Of a stretch of 64,000 nt of DNA, positions 28,274 to 36,332 are shown piece after piece. The notes beneath the pieces are model-generated. The model saw nothing but the letters and a program-made list of their open reading frames with translations, did not search any database and was not told the origin of the DNA. The stretch is from Tichowtungia aerotolerans. GTDB lineage: Bacteria; Verrucomicrobiota; Kiritimatiellia; Kiritimatiellales; Tichowtungiaceae. Where the stretch lies: assembly GCF_009905215.1 (NCBI RefSeq), contig NZ_CP047593.1, positions 1 to 64,000 on the forward strand, given 5' to 3'. The first letter of the stretch is position 1, and every line of letters begins with the position of its first letter. The translations under genes and the position numbers were made by a program.

Positions 28274-29202
28274 AGGACAGTCATGGCATCTTCGGGAATA
28301 ATTTCGAAGTCGCCAAGGGCGGCGGGAACGAGCCATGACTGTCCGAGAAACAGCTTTTCTTCGCCGTCGGACCAGCGGATGATTCCTTCGCCGCCGGCGA
28401 TGAACAGCGCCTGGAAACTTTTTCCAAGGTTTGGAAACGCGGTTTCTTCGCTCAGCTCGTGGCGGTCCAGCTGGAAGTATTCACAGCTCTGAATGGTGGT
28501 TCCGTGCACATCGCAGTGCGGATCGCCGTTGTTTTCCCAGTCGATCACCTGCAGGGCTTTGTCGATATGGAGCTCGCGCGAGTTGCCGTTGGCATCCGTG
28601 CGGTCCCAGTCGTACAGGCGATACGTCGTGTTGGAGTTCTGCTGAATCTCAAGAATCAGGCAGCCGGTTCCGATGGCATGAACCCGGCCGCCGGGAACAA
28701 ATACCGCTTCGCCCGGCTCTGCCGGAATGATCTGCAGGATGTCAGCAAAGGTTTTGTCTTCCATGGCTTTCAGGAATTCTTCTTTACCGATTCCGGGCTT
28801 TAGACCGCAGTAGATGTTCGCATCGGCATCGCCTTCGAGAAAATACCACATTTCCGTCTTGGGCTGGCCGTCAACTTCTGCGGCGTTGCCGTCGTTGGGG
28901 TGCACCTGCACGCTGAGTTTGTCGCGCGCATCGATCAGCTTGATCAGCAGCGGGAAGTCATCGCCTTTCACATGGCTCCCCAGAATCTCATCTTTACGCT
29001 CCGGAAGCAGATCGCCGAGCGTTTTTCCGGCCAGCGGGCCGTTGGCGATGACGGTTGCACCGTCTGGATGCGTAGAAATTTCCCACGATTCCGCATAAAC
29101 GCCCTCGGGCATATCGCGCTTAAAGATTTTCGGAATGCGATCTCCGCCCCACAGGTAATCTTTGTAAACGGGCGTGAAACGCAGCGGGTAAAGCTTGTCC
29201 AT
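28255..29202 (-). CDS. manA: Mannose-6-phosphate isomerase, class I
   Basis: A 315-residue cupin isomerase. The N-terminus MDKLYPLRFTPVYKDYLWGG is typical of type I ManA; metal ligands fit SVQVHPNDGNAAEVDG, then TEMWYFLE and VPGGRVHAIG. It interconverts fructose-6-P and mannose-6-P. The start at 29202 follows CCGAGGAAAACAATC; codons further up to 29418 are not family-like. One exact dyad repeat gives FPNLGKSFQAL. The C-terminus overlaps the metY/manA hairpin. Confidence 0.95.
   Translation of the reverse strand: MDKLYPLRFTPVYKDYLWGGDRIPKIFKRDMPEGVYAESWEISTHPDGATVIANGPLAGKTLGDLLPERKDEILGSHVKGDDFPLLIKLIDARDKLSVQVHPNDGNAAEVDGQPKTEMWYFLEGDADANIYCGLKPGIGKEEFLKAMEDKTFADILQIIPAEPGEAVFVPGGRVHAIGTGCLILEIQQNSNTTYRLYDWDRTDANGNSRELHIDKALQVIDWENNGDPHCDVHGTTIQSCEYFQLDRHELSEETAFPNLGKSFQALFIAGGEGIIRWSDGEEKLFLGQSWLVPAALGDFEIIPEDAMTVLCTTIP
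28421..28437. repeat. Dyad repeat, exact, in manA
   Basis: TTTCCAA-GGT-TTGGAAA, flanked by extra T residues, translated as FPNLGK. Confidence 0.88.
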
Positions 29203-29272
29203 GATTGTTTTCCTCGGTTTTGAAAAATTTAAACTGGCTTCGTCGTTATGGATGTTTAGAGTCAAGCTAAGC

Positions 29273-29665
29273 ATGAACGAGATTAGCGTCCAGTCAAATT
29301 CCCGCACTGATTTCATCGACATCACCGATGCCGTCCAGAAGTTCGTTCTGGAAACCGGTTTTCGCGATGGCGTTGTCACGGTGTTCATACCCCACACCAC
29401 CGCAGGCGTCACCATCAACGAGAACGCCGACCCCGATGTAACGAACGACCTCGAAATGGTTCTCGACCGCGTCGTGCCATGGACCGACGGCTATGCCCAT
29501 TTCGAGGGCAACACGGCCGCCCACATGAAAGCGAGCATGATGGGCTCTTCGGCACAGGTGATGGTTGAAAACGGTCGACTCTGTCTCGGCACATGGCAAA
29601 GCATTTATTTCTGCGAATTTGACGGCCCGCGCTCCCGCCACGTCTGGCTGAAGGAGACCGCATGA
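29273..29665 (+). CDS. yjbQ: YjbQ family protein (UPF0047)
   Basis: A 130-residue protein of the YjbQ/UPF0047 family: FIPHTTAGVTINENADPDV, HFEGNTAAHMKASMMGSS and LGTWQSIYFCEFDGPRSRHVW are all diagnostic. E. coli YjbQ has a weak thiamine-phosphate synthase activity; its normal role is open. ATG 29273 places the conserved N-terminus correctly; codons before it overlap the divergent manA leader. The stop overlaps the next start (ATGA). Confidence 0.93.
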   Translation: MNEISVQSNSRTDFIDITDAVQKFVLETGFRDGVVTVFIPHTTAGVTINENADPDVTNDLEMVLDRVVPWTDGYAHFEGNTAAHMKASMMGSSAQVMVENGRLCLGTWQSIYFCEFDGPRSRHVWLKETA

Positions 29666-30816
29666 ACCCCCGTCATTTCAAATGGATTCTGCCCGCCGTA
29701 CTGATTGTCGTTCTGTTTTTCGGCTGCGGTCGCCGCCCGGGCGAAAAGCTGTATTATGACGCACTGGCACAGTGGGACGACGGCAATCTGGTTCGAGCCC
29801 GCACCCTGCTCGAAAAATCCATCCGACGCCGCACCGGCAGCACTGAAAATGCGGATGCCTATAACCGCCTCGGCCTGCTGCTTTGGGAAATGGGTGAACT
29901 GAAAGACGCCGTACCCGCATTCAACGAAAGTCTGCGCATTGATTCCGACCAATATCCGGTCCTCTGCAACCTGGGAGTTGCACTGAGCGCCACCCAGGAT
30001 TTTACCGGAGCGGAACGTGCTTTCCGGGAAGCCGCACTGCTGGAACCCGACAATCCGCAACCGCTGGCCTTTGCCGGCGTTGTCTACGCCCAAAACGGCA
30101 AATGGCAGGACGCCGCACGCAACCTGAGCAAAGCGCTCCGCCGAACACCGAATGACCCTCAACTGCAAACCGCCATGGCCCTGGCCGAGCTGCAGACTCG
30201 CGGACCAGAGGCCGCGATACAACGACTGCGCACCGTCACCCGACAAAAACCGGATTATGCTCCCGCCCTGTTCAATCTAGGCTCGATCTGTCGCTATCAG
30301 GCTCGAAATCCGGCCGAGGCCAAAGTCTGGTTTGAACGCTACTTGAAACAGTCATCCGGCATTGATGCCTTCTCCGCGTTTGCCCGCACCCAGCTGCAAG
30401 CTCTGCAGGAACCGGCAACGGCCCCGAAACTTTCCTATACCCCGCCAAAGACCCGCGATCGCAAAACCGCACAAACCTACTTTGGGCAGGCCGTAACCCT
30501 TCATCGTGCCGGCAAAACCGCCGAAGCTATCCAGCAGTATATTCGTGCCGTCGAAGCCGACGACAGCTACGAGCGCGCCTTCTACAACCTTGGACTGGCC
30601 TATTACTCCGCCGGAAAAATGGAGCTCGCCGGCGAAGCCTTCACCCGGGCGGTCCAGCTCAACCCTGCCTACGTGGAGGCCCGCTACAATCTGGCGTTAG
30701 TCGATCACTATCATCTGGGCCGCACCACACAGGCCGTTCGGGAACTCGAAACTGTGCTTTCCCAGAAACCGGATTATCAGCCCGCGATCGACCTGCTGAC
30801 CCGCATCCGGCAATGA
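29662..30816 (+). CDS. TPR-repeat lipoprotein
   Basis: A 384-residue protein. The N-terminus MNPRHFKWILPAVLIVVLFFGCG is a lipoprotein signal with lipobox LFFGC (Cys22). The rest consists of tetratricopeptide repeats, for example DAYNRLGLLLWEMGELKDAVPAFNES, PVLCNLGVALSATQDFTGAERAF and RAFYNLGLAYYSAGKMELAGEAF. TPR proteins scaffold complexes; partners here are unknown. Translationally coupled to yjbQ. Two dyad repeats follow the stop directly. Confidence 0.85.
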   Translation: MNPRHFKWILPAVLIVVLFFGCGRRPGEKLYYDALAQWDDGNLVRARTLLEKSIRRRTGSTENADAYNRLGLLLWEMGELKDAVPAFNESLRIDSDQYPVLCNLGVALSATQDFTGAERAFREAALLEPDNPQPLAFAGVVYAQNGKWQDAARNLSKALRRTPNDPQLQTAMALAELQTRGPEAAIQRLRTVTRQKPDYAPALFNLGSICRYQARNPAEAKVWFERYLKQSSGIDAFSAFARTQLQALQEPATAPKLSYTPPKTRDRKTAQTYFGQAVTLHRAGKTAEAIQQYIRAVEADDSYERAFYNLGLAYYSAGKMELAGEAFTRAVQLNPAYVEARYNLALVDHYHLGRTTQAVRELETVLSQKPDYQPAIDLLTRIRQ

Positions 30817-30864
30817 TTTCCAAAGATGAGAAAAACCACCGGTCATTTTTCCATCCTTTGGAAA
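30817..30864. repeat. Dyad pair, 31 bp apart
   Basis: TTTCCAA-AGA-TGAGAAA (30817, starting right after the TPR stop) and TTTCCAT-CCT-TTGGAAA (30848), between the TPR gene and pyrH. Confidence 0.65.
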
Positions 30865-30919
30865 TTGTCAGCAGTAATTCATTTTTTTATGGTTTGCCGA
30901 ACCACTTGAGAGGAATTAG

Positions 30920-31630
30920 ATGAAATACAGACGCATTTTGCTCAAACTCAGCGGAGAGGCCCTGCAAAACAGAGAAAAAGGCCTTAGCATTGACCCCGAA
31001 ATCCTTGCCAGCATCAGCCGGCAATTTAAAGAATTAATCAAAGAAGGTGCCGAAATCGCCGTGGTCGTCGGAGGCGGCAACATCTTCCGCGGTCTGGCTG
31101 GAGAAAAAGGCGGAACCGACCGCACCACCGGCGACTCCATGGGAATGCTCGCCACCTGTATCAACGCACTCGCCTTGCAGTCGGCCCTGGAAAATGCAGG
31201 CGTTGAAACCCGCGTACAGACTGCTATCAGCATGCCGGCTGTCGCAGAACCGTTCATCCGCCGCAAAGCCATGCGCCATCTGGAAAAAGGCCGCGTGGTC
31301 ATTTTCGGTGCCGGCACCGGAAACCCCTACTTCACCACCGACAGCGCCGCAGCCCTGCGCGCATCGGAAATCAACGCCGACGTGCTGATGAAGGCCACCA
31401 AAGTTGACGGAATTTATACTGCCGACCCGGTTGTAGATCCGAATGCAGTGCGCTACGATAAGGTTTCGTATGCAGAAGCTCTGAACAAGCAGCTCAAAAT
31501 CATGGATGCTGCCGCCTTCTCACTCTGCATGGAAAACGACATCCCGATTGTCGTATTCAACTTTTTCAAAGACGGTGAGATCCTGCGGGTATTTCGCGGC
31601 GAAGATGCCGGAACGCAGGTCAGTCACTGA
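30920..31630 (+). CDS. pyrH: UMP kinase
   Basis: A 236-residue UMP kinase: RRILLKLSGEALQNREKGLSID at the start, VVVGGGNIFRGLAG near residue 50 and GAGTGNPYFTTDSAAALRASEI near 130 are diagnostic. It phosphorylates UMP to UDP. Followed by frr 26 bp on, the common pyrH-frr order. AGAGGAATTAG precedes the ATG. Confidence 0.97.
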   Translation: MKYRRILLKLSGEALQNREKGLSIDPEILASISRQFKELIKEGAEIAVVVGGGNIFRGLAGEKGGTDRTTGDSMGMLATCINALALQSALENAGVETRVQTAISMPAVAEPFIRRKAMRHLEKGRVVIFGAGTGNPYFTTDSAAALRASEINADVLMKATKVDGIYTADPVVDPNAVRYDKVSYAEALNKQLKIMDAAAFSLCMENDIPIVVFNFFKDGEILRVFRGEDAGTQVSH

Positions 31631-31656
31631 CCAATAAATTGACGAAGGAGAGTATT

Positions 31657-32220
31657 ATGGAATCAAGTACTGAAGTTCTGTTGGCAGCTGAAGATAAAAT
31701 GAACAAATGCGTGGAGTTCCTGCAGCAGGAACTGGCCGGACTGCGCACCGGAAAAGCCAGCCCGAGCCTGGTGGAAAACATTACAGTCGATTACTACGGA
31801 AGCGCCAGCCGCCTGCGTGATATCGCCAACATCTCCACCCCCGAGCCACGCCTGATCGTAATCAGCCCGTTCGACCCCTCTTCGCTGGGAACCATCGAAA
31901 AGGCCATCATCGCCGCCAACATCGGAATCACTCCGATGAACGACGGACGTCTCATCCGCGTTCCGATCCCGGAACTGAGTGAAGAGCGCCGCAAAGATCT
32001 CGTCAAGGTCGCAGGCCGCACCACCGAAGAACAGCGTGTCGCTGTTCGCAACGTTCGCCGAGAAGCCAACGACCTGCTGAAATCTCTGGAGAAAAACAGC
32101 AAGATCAGCGAAGACGACCGCGACGAAAGTCTCGAGGAAGTCCAGAAGCTGACCGATACCCATATCAAGAAAATGGACCAAATGCTCTCCGCTAAAGAAA
32201 CGGAAGTGATGGCGGTCTAG
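31657..32220 (+). CDS. frr: Ribosome recycling factor
   Basis: A 187-residue RRF: LRTGKASPSLVENITVDYYGS, LRDIANISTPEPRLIVISPFD and GRLIRVPIPELSEERRKDLVK fit the family throughout. RRF with EF-G splits post-termination ribosomes. ATG 31657 has GAAGGAGAGTATT upstream; an earlier in-frame start at 31639 lies before that site. Coupled with pyrH. Confidence 0.97.
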   Translation: MESSTEVLLAAEDKMNKCVEFLQQELAGLRTGKASPSLVENITVDYYGSASRLRDIANISTPEPRLIVISPFDPSSLGTIEKAIIAANIGITPMNDGRLIRVPIPELSEERRKDLVKVAGRTTEEQRVAVRNVRREANDLLKSLEKNSKISEDDRDESLEEVQKLTDTHIKKMDQMLSAKETEVMAV

Positions 32221-32284
32221 AGAGAACGGTGAACGATGGATTCTGAAAGATGAATCCTGGTAACACTTTCATTTTTCATACTTC

Positions 32285-32836
32285 ATGAAAAAAATCCTCA
32301 TAGGAGTCACCGGCGGCATTGCGGCCTACAAGGCCGCAAGTGTCGTCAGTGCACTGAAACAGGCAGGACACGATGTGCAGGTGGCCATGACGCCTGCCGC
32401 CTGCCGGTTCGTCACTCCGCTCACGTTTGCGGCACTGTCACAAAAGGAAGTCCGCACCGAACTGTTCCCGGCACATCCCTCTTCGGAAAAGGGACAACTC
32501 TACCCTCACCTCTATCCGGCCACCGAAGCCGACCTGTTTGCTGTGCTGCCCGCCACCGCCGACATCATCGGCAAATTTGCATACGGTTTCGGCGACGATA
32601 TCGTCTCGGCCTCCGCCCTCTCTCTTTCCGCCGACTGCCCCAAGCTCTTCTGTCCGGCCATGAACACACAGATGTGGGGAAATCCGGTCGTACAGGAAAA
32701 TGTCCAGAGATTGGAAAAACGCGGGTGGATGCGCATCGGCCCCGCAGAAGGCCTCATGGCCTGCGGCACCACCGGTGCCGGACGCATGGCCGAACCCAGC
32801 ACCATCATCCAGACGATTCTTCAGGCGCTGGCATGA
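32285..32836 (+). CDS. coaC: Phosphopantothenoylcysteine decarboxylase CoaC
   Basis: A 183-residue flavoprotein: KKILIGVTGGIAAYKAASVV, then PATADIIGKFAYGFGDD and FCPAMNTQMWGNPVVQENV (the PxMNxxMW substrate clamp). It decarboxylates 4'-phosphopantothenoylcysteine on the way to CoA. In many bacteria it is fused to CoaB as Dfp; here CoaB is a separate gene overlapping by ATGA. A half-type dyad (GTCCAGAGATTGGAAA) is present near 32701. Confidence 0.93.
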   Translation: MKKILIGVTGGIAAYKAASVVSALKQAGHDVQVAMTPAACRFVTPLTFAALSQKEVRTELFPAHPSSEKGQLYPHLYPATEADLFAVLPATADIIGKFAYGFGDDIVSASALSLSADCPKLFCPAMNTQMWGNPVVQENVQRLEKRGWMRIGPAEGLMACGTTGAGRMAEPSTIIQTILQALA

Positions 32837-33456
32837 AAAAAGTTTTGATACTCTCCGGCCCGACCCACGAATACTTTGATCCGGTCCGTTTTATCGGCAA
32901 CGCCAGCTCCGGAAAAATGGGAAAAGCCCTCGCCGAAGAAGCATTGAAACGCGGCATGGATGTCGAATTCATTTCCGGCCCGGTCTCCGAAACAAACCTC
33001 CCCTCCCTTGGCAAACAAATCATCCGTGTAACCGGTGCCGAAGAGATGCTGGCCGCTGCACAGGAAAAATTTATCGAAACCGATCTTATTATTTTCGCGG
33101 CGGCGGTCGCAGATTTCCAACCCTTGGAAAAATCAGTCGAAAAGTTTCCAAAGGTTGGAAACAATATTTCGATTGAGCTCAAACCGACGCCCGACGTCGC
33201 AGCAACCCTGTGCGCAGACAAAAGGGATAACCAGATCGCCATCGGCTTTGCGCTTCAAACGCATGACGGCGAAGCCAAAGCCAGAGAGAAACTGACGAAA
33301 AAAAACCTCAACGGTATCGTGCTCAACACCCCCGCCACCCTCGGCGCCGAAAACGGACTGTTCACATGGATCGATTTCCAAACCATGGAAGACTGGGGAT
33401 CCCTCGGCAAAGCCGACTGCGCTCGGAATATTTTTGAAAAAATCTGTACGCGCTGA
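32833..33456 (+). CDS. coaB: Phosphopantothenate-cysteine ligase CoaB
   Basis: A 207-residue stand-alone CoaB: VLILSGPTHEYFDPVRFIGNASSGKMG at the start, the AAVADFQP motif near residue 97 and KPTPDVAATL later. It joins phosphopantothenate and cysteine. ATG 32833 overlaps the coaC stop, fixing the start. A 31-bp-spaced pair of exact dyad repeats sits just after the AAVADFQP motif and encodes FQPLEKSVEKFPKVGNN; a third, weaker copy gives FQTMED. Confidence 0.93.
   Translation: MKKVLILSGPTHEYFDPVRFIGNASSGKMGKALAEEALKRGMDVEFISGPVSETNLPSLGKQIIRVTGAEEMLAAAQEKFIETDLIIFAAAVADFQPLEKSVEKFPKVGNNISIELKPTPDVAATLCADKRDNQIAIGFALQTHDGEAKAREKLTKKNLNGIVLNTPATLGAENGLFTWIDFQTMEDWGSLGKADCARNIFEKICTR
33114..33161. 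repeat. Dyad pair, both exact, 31 bp apart, in coaB
   Basis: TTTCCAA-CCC-TTGGAAA (33114) and TTTCCAA-AGG-TTGGAAA (33145). The same gene carries TTTCCAA-ACC-ATGGAAG at 33375. Confidence 0.93.
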
Positions 33457-33462
33457 CGGGAG

Positions 33463-33482
33463 GGGTGCGCTCCGCCGCACCC
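33463..33482. terminator. GC hairpin between coaB and gtrA-like gene
   Basis: GGGTGCG, loop CTCCGC, CGCACCC in the convergent gap. No T-run, so Rho-independent activity is uncertain. Confidence 0.45.
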
Positions 33483-33495
33483 GTCTCTGGAAGAG

Positions 33496-33999
33496 TTATC
33501 CATGAAAGATGAAGAACTTGCGGCCGGTGTAGTTGATGAGCAATGCGGCGATGGCAGCGCAGGCATAGGAATAAGTGGTATCGAAGCCGGCAAAACGGAT
33601 CAGCAGGTCACCGGCTGCTGTTCCGAGAAAAAAGGCGACGGTTGACACGGCGTAGAACAGAATCAGCTCATGGTGGCGCTTGTGCTTGCCTGCCTTGAAG
33701 ACAAACAGGACGTTGAGCACATATGCCGTAAAGTTGGAAAACATGAAGCAGATGACTTTGTCGATCCAGTAGTTGCGCAGGCGAACGGCCTCAGTCACTT
33801 CACGAATATCCAGATTCATCAGCCCGAGAAGCCTGGTGAACGGATCACTTTCGGTCAGTGCCGGAAAAACCAGCCATGCAAACAGAAAAAAGACCGACAT
33901 ATCCACCACAGTGGCGATTCCACCGCACATGCCGTATTTAATGAACTGCACGAAATGATTGTCTTTGTCGTTCAGGAAAGAAAAAATCAGTTTTCTCAT
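33496..33999 (-). CDS. GtrA-like membrane protein
   Basis: A 167-residue protein with four membrane helices of the GtrA family: FIKYGMCGGIATVVDMSVFFLFAWL, then FMFSNFTAYVLNVLFVFK (the SNF...N..F.F signature) and GRKFFIFHG at the end. GtrA-like proteins are thought to flip or help transfer polyprenyl-linked sugars. An extra insertion (about 47-75) separates helices one and two. Convergent with coaB. Confidence 0.85.
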   Translation of the reverse strand: MRKLIFSFLNDKDNHFVQFIKYGMCGGIATVVDMSVFFLFAWLVFPALTESDPFTRLLGLMNLDIREVTEAVRLRNYWIDKVICFMFSNFTAYVLNVLFVFKAGKHKRHHELILFYAVSTVAFFLGTAAGDLLIRFAGFDTTYSYACAAIAALLINYTGRKFFIFHG

Positions 34000-34023
34000 A
34001 AGCGGTCAGTGTACAGGACCAGA

Positions 34024-35001
34024 TTAAATATTCCACTCCGTTGTCTGTGTTTCAGGTTCACTTCCATCTATGCGCACCAACAGCTGGTGCAGGACTCCGA
34101 ACACGGCGAATGGAATCACCATGGCGTACATCATCAGGCGAATGAAGCCGAAGTGATACAGCGGGTTTTCAACAGCCATGTAGATGTTCCAGAAAATGAG
34201 AAGACAGCAGAACCAGACGCCAACAAAATTGGGAAAGGCGTCGCCGGAATGCATCATTTTAAAACCAGGCAACCGTTTTTTCGTAAACGGAAAGAGAATA
34301 TTGGAACCCATATGCCCCATCTGGTCTTCGATTACGTGAACCATATAAGCCCCGGCAATAACGACTCCGGCTTTCCACGTCCAGATGGAAGCCATCCCCG
34401 CCAGAGCCAGTCCTACCGTTAGAGAGTGCGACCAGTTTCGGTGCCAAGGAAGAAAGTCGACATCCACCTCCCCGGCTTCATTGCGCTGAAACGCGAAACT
34501 GGGACCGTCAAAGATATCGACGGTATAGGTCGTCTCGCAACTCTGCAGGATCGGCGCGTTAAACTTTGCGACACCAACGGATCGCGGCTCGGGCAGCGAG
34601 TCGGGTTGCGGCACCTGGCCGGTGCTGACAATCGGTCCGAACTGCACGCGCACCTCTCCGGCTTCCGGATCAATTCTGACGCGATACTGCCGCCAGTTAT
34701 CTGCGTCCATTTTGATCGTCGCCAGTTTGAGCGTGGTGCGCCGGCCTTCTGCAGCCAGCAAAACGGCTTTGGCGACAGCGTCGGCGACCGGCTGCGGATC
34801 AAGCTGGTCGGGGTGCGGTTCAATCTGGATATCGTGGCTGTAGAAGAAGCGGTAGAACTTAAAATCCACTGTATCGGGAAGGATGCCGGCCACCGCGCCG
34901 AGAATAAAATACGCCGGATTGCCATTCTGGGCAGTCTCTACAGCCCACGGGCAAAATGAGGCTACCGTGACTCCGGATATAAAATGGGCGATGCCTTTCA
35001 T
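34024..35001 (-). CDS. Membrane-bound metal-dependent hydrolase (YdjM-like)
   Basis: A 325-residue protein resembling the YdjM/LexA-regulated membrane hydrolase family. Candidate metal residues are AHFISGV (His), GILPDTVDFKF (Asp), PWHRNWSHSLTVGL (HRxxSHS) and MVHVIEDQMGHMG. Several hydrophobic helices occur at both ends, with a ~150-residue soluble insertion (about 65-200) that is unusual for the family. The start at 35001 lies two bases after the TctA-like stop. It is the last of three tightly packed genes with an OB-fold protein and a permease; the substrate is unknown. Confidence 0.7.
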   Translation of the reverse strand: MKGIAHFISGVTVASFCPWAVETAQNGNPAYFILGAVAGILPDTVDFKFYRFFYSHDIQIEPHPDQLDPQPVADAVAKAVLLAAEGRRTTLKLATIKMDADNWRQYRVRIDPEAGEVRVQFGPIVSTGQVPQPDSLPEPRSVGVAKFNAPILQSCETTYTVDIFDGPSFAFQRNEAGEVDVDFLPWHRNWSHSLTVGLALAGMASIWTWKAGVVIAGAYMVHVIEDQMGHMGSNILFPFTKKRLPGFKMMHSGDAFPNFVGVWFCCLLIFWNIYMAVENPLYHFGFIRLMMYAMVIPFAVFGVLHQLLVRIDGSEPETQTTEWNI

Positions 35002-35003
35002 AA

Positions 35004-36332
35004 TCAGAGGAGTCCCAAAAATGCGGCGATGGGTTCGCCCATGCCGGACATGTTGCAGGCGATCGGAAGCAGCAGGATGCCGAGGCAGTTGAGGCGGCGC
35101 GACCCGAACAGTACGGGAATGAGGCCGATACCGGTGCCGACGACCATGACAAACAGACCGATCCCACCGGTCATTGAAAAAACAAGCGCAACGATGATTC
35201 CCAACGCGACAATTGAAATCAAACGATAGTCCACTTTCTTCATGAGCTTGAGCATCCATTTGGTGAGCGGGGACATCAGAAGGAAGGACAGTCCGCCGGC
35301 GAGAGCGATAGACCCGAGTGCGAGATAATAATCGCCCCATGTTTTCGGCGTGTAGAGTCCTTTTATGATCCATGCGCCGCCACCGCGGGTGAGGAACAGC
35401 CCCGGCACAAAAAAGAGCATGAGAGCGCCGGCATAGTAGACCACTTTGGAAACGCCCTGAGACATCAGGAAGACCCGTTCGTCCCGCTGGGCTGTGGCGT
35501 GCCCGGCCAGCAGTCCGCCCACCCCGCCGGTCACGACCGGAAAGAATGCGGCAAAGCCGCCTCCGATGCCGCCGGCGATGCCACCGCGCAGCAGCAGGTC
35601 TCCGTTGATGTTCAGCGTGTCGCGCACGTACTGCTTCGGAACGTTCGCTCCGCAGAGCACGTTGAGCAGGCACCACGGAATCGCGAACAGGCCGACAAAA
35701 GCAGGCATGATGTTCTGGAAAGCATTGTCGATATCAATCGGCGCACGGTAGAGCAGCAGAAAGCCGAACAGTCCGGAAAGAATGAATGTGAAAATTCCGG
35801 CGCTGAGCGTGGACCAGGCGTCGGCGAATTTCGGCCAGCCGGCAGGACCGCAGGTACCGCCCTTCGGCCATTCAGTCATCAGAATAAATGTGATAATGAC
35901 CCACAAAATCCAGTGCATATGCGGAGCAAACACATTGCGAGCAACCGGCAGGAATTTCGGAGCGAACGGCGCCACGATAAACACGAGTATGAACAGACCG
36001 ATCAGACTGCCCGCGCCAATGATCATTGCGCCTTCGTAACCACGCCCGGTCATCAGATATTTCTGCCCCGGCAGCACGGTAAAGATGGCACTTTCGTCCG
36101 GCGCGCCGAGAAGGACCGAAGGAATGGTATTGAGCACGGACCAGCCGACGACAAGCCCGATCATGAACGGCAGATATAGTTCCGGAACGACCGCCATCCC
36201 AATACTCTGCATTTTATAGATAAGCAACACCGCCAAACCCATCACGTTATAAATGTGAAGTCCCGGCAAAACAGCCAGAAAACAGGCCAGCGCCGTTCCG
36301 GCCAGCACTGAAAGTGCTGCCACGACGATCAT
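35004..36332 (-). CDS. TctA-like permease (DUF112/COG1784 type)
   Basis: A 442-residue protein with about ten membrane helices. It resembles the TctA family of tripartite tricarboxylate transporters and particularly the archaeal-type stand-alone members: LPGLHIYNVMGLAVLL, NTIPSVLLGAPDESAIFTVLPGQKYLMTGRGYEGA, and FPVVTGGVGGLLAGHATAQRD. No TctB or TctC partner is present. It overlaps the upstream OB-fold gene by ATGA and touches the hydrolase gene. Transport substrate unknown. Confidence 0.8.
   Translation of the reverse strand: MIVVAALSVLAGTALACFLAVLPGLHIYNVMGLAVLLIYKMQSIGMAVVPELYLPFMIGLVVGWSVLNTIPSVLLGAPDESAIFTVLPGQKYLMTGRGYEGAMIIGAGSLIGLFILVFIVAPFAPKFLPVARNVFAPHMHWILWVIITFILMTEWPKGGTCGPAGWPKFADAWSTLSAGIFTFILSGLFGFLLLYRAPIDIDNAFQNIMPAFVGLFAIPWCLLNVLCGANVPKQYVRDTLNINGDLLLRGGIAGGIGGGFAAFFPVVTGGVGGLLAGHATAQRDERVFLMSQGVSKVVYYAGALMLFFVPGLFLTRGGGAWIIKGLYTPKTWGDYYLALGSIALAGGLSFLLMSPLTKWMLKLMKKVDYRLISIVALGIIVALVFSMTGGIGLFVMVVGTGIGLIPVLFGSRRLNCLGILLLPIACNMSGMGEPIAAFLGLL

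Noticed and set aside
35002-35676. N-terminal extension of the membrane hydrolase to 35676
   Set aside because: It would overlap the TctA-like gene in another frame and is Arg-rich; the family N-terminus begins at 35001.
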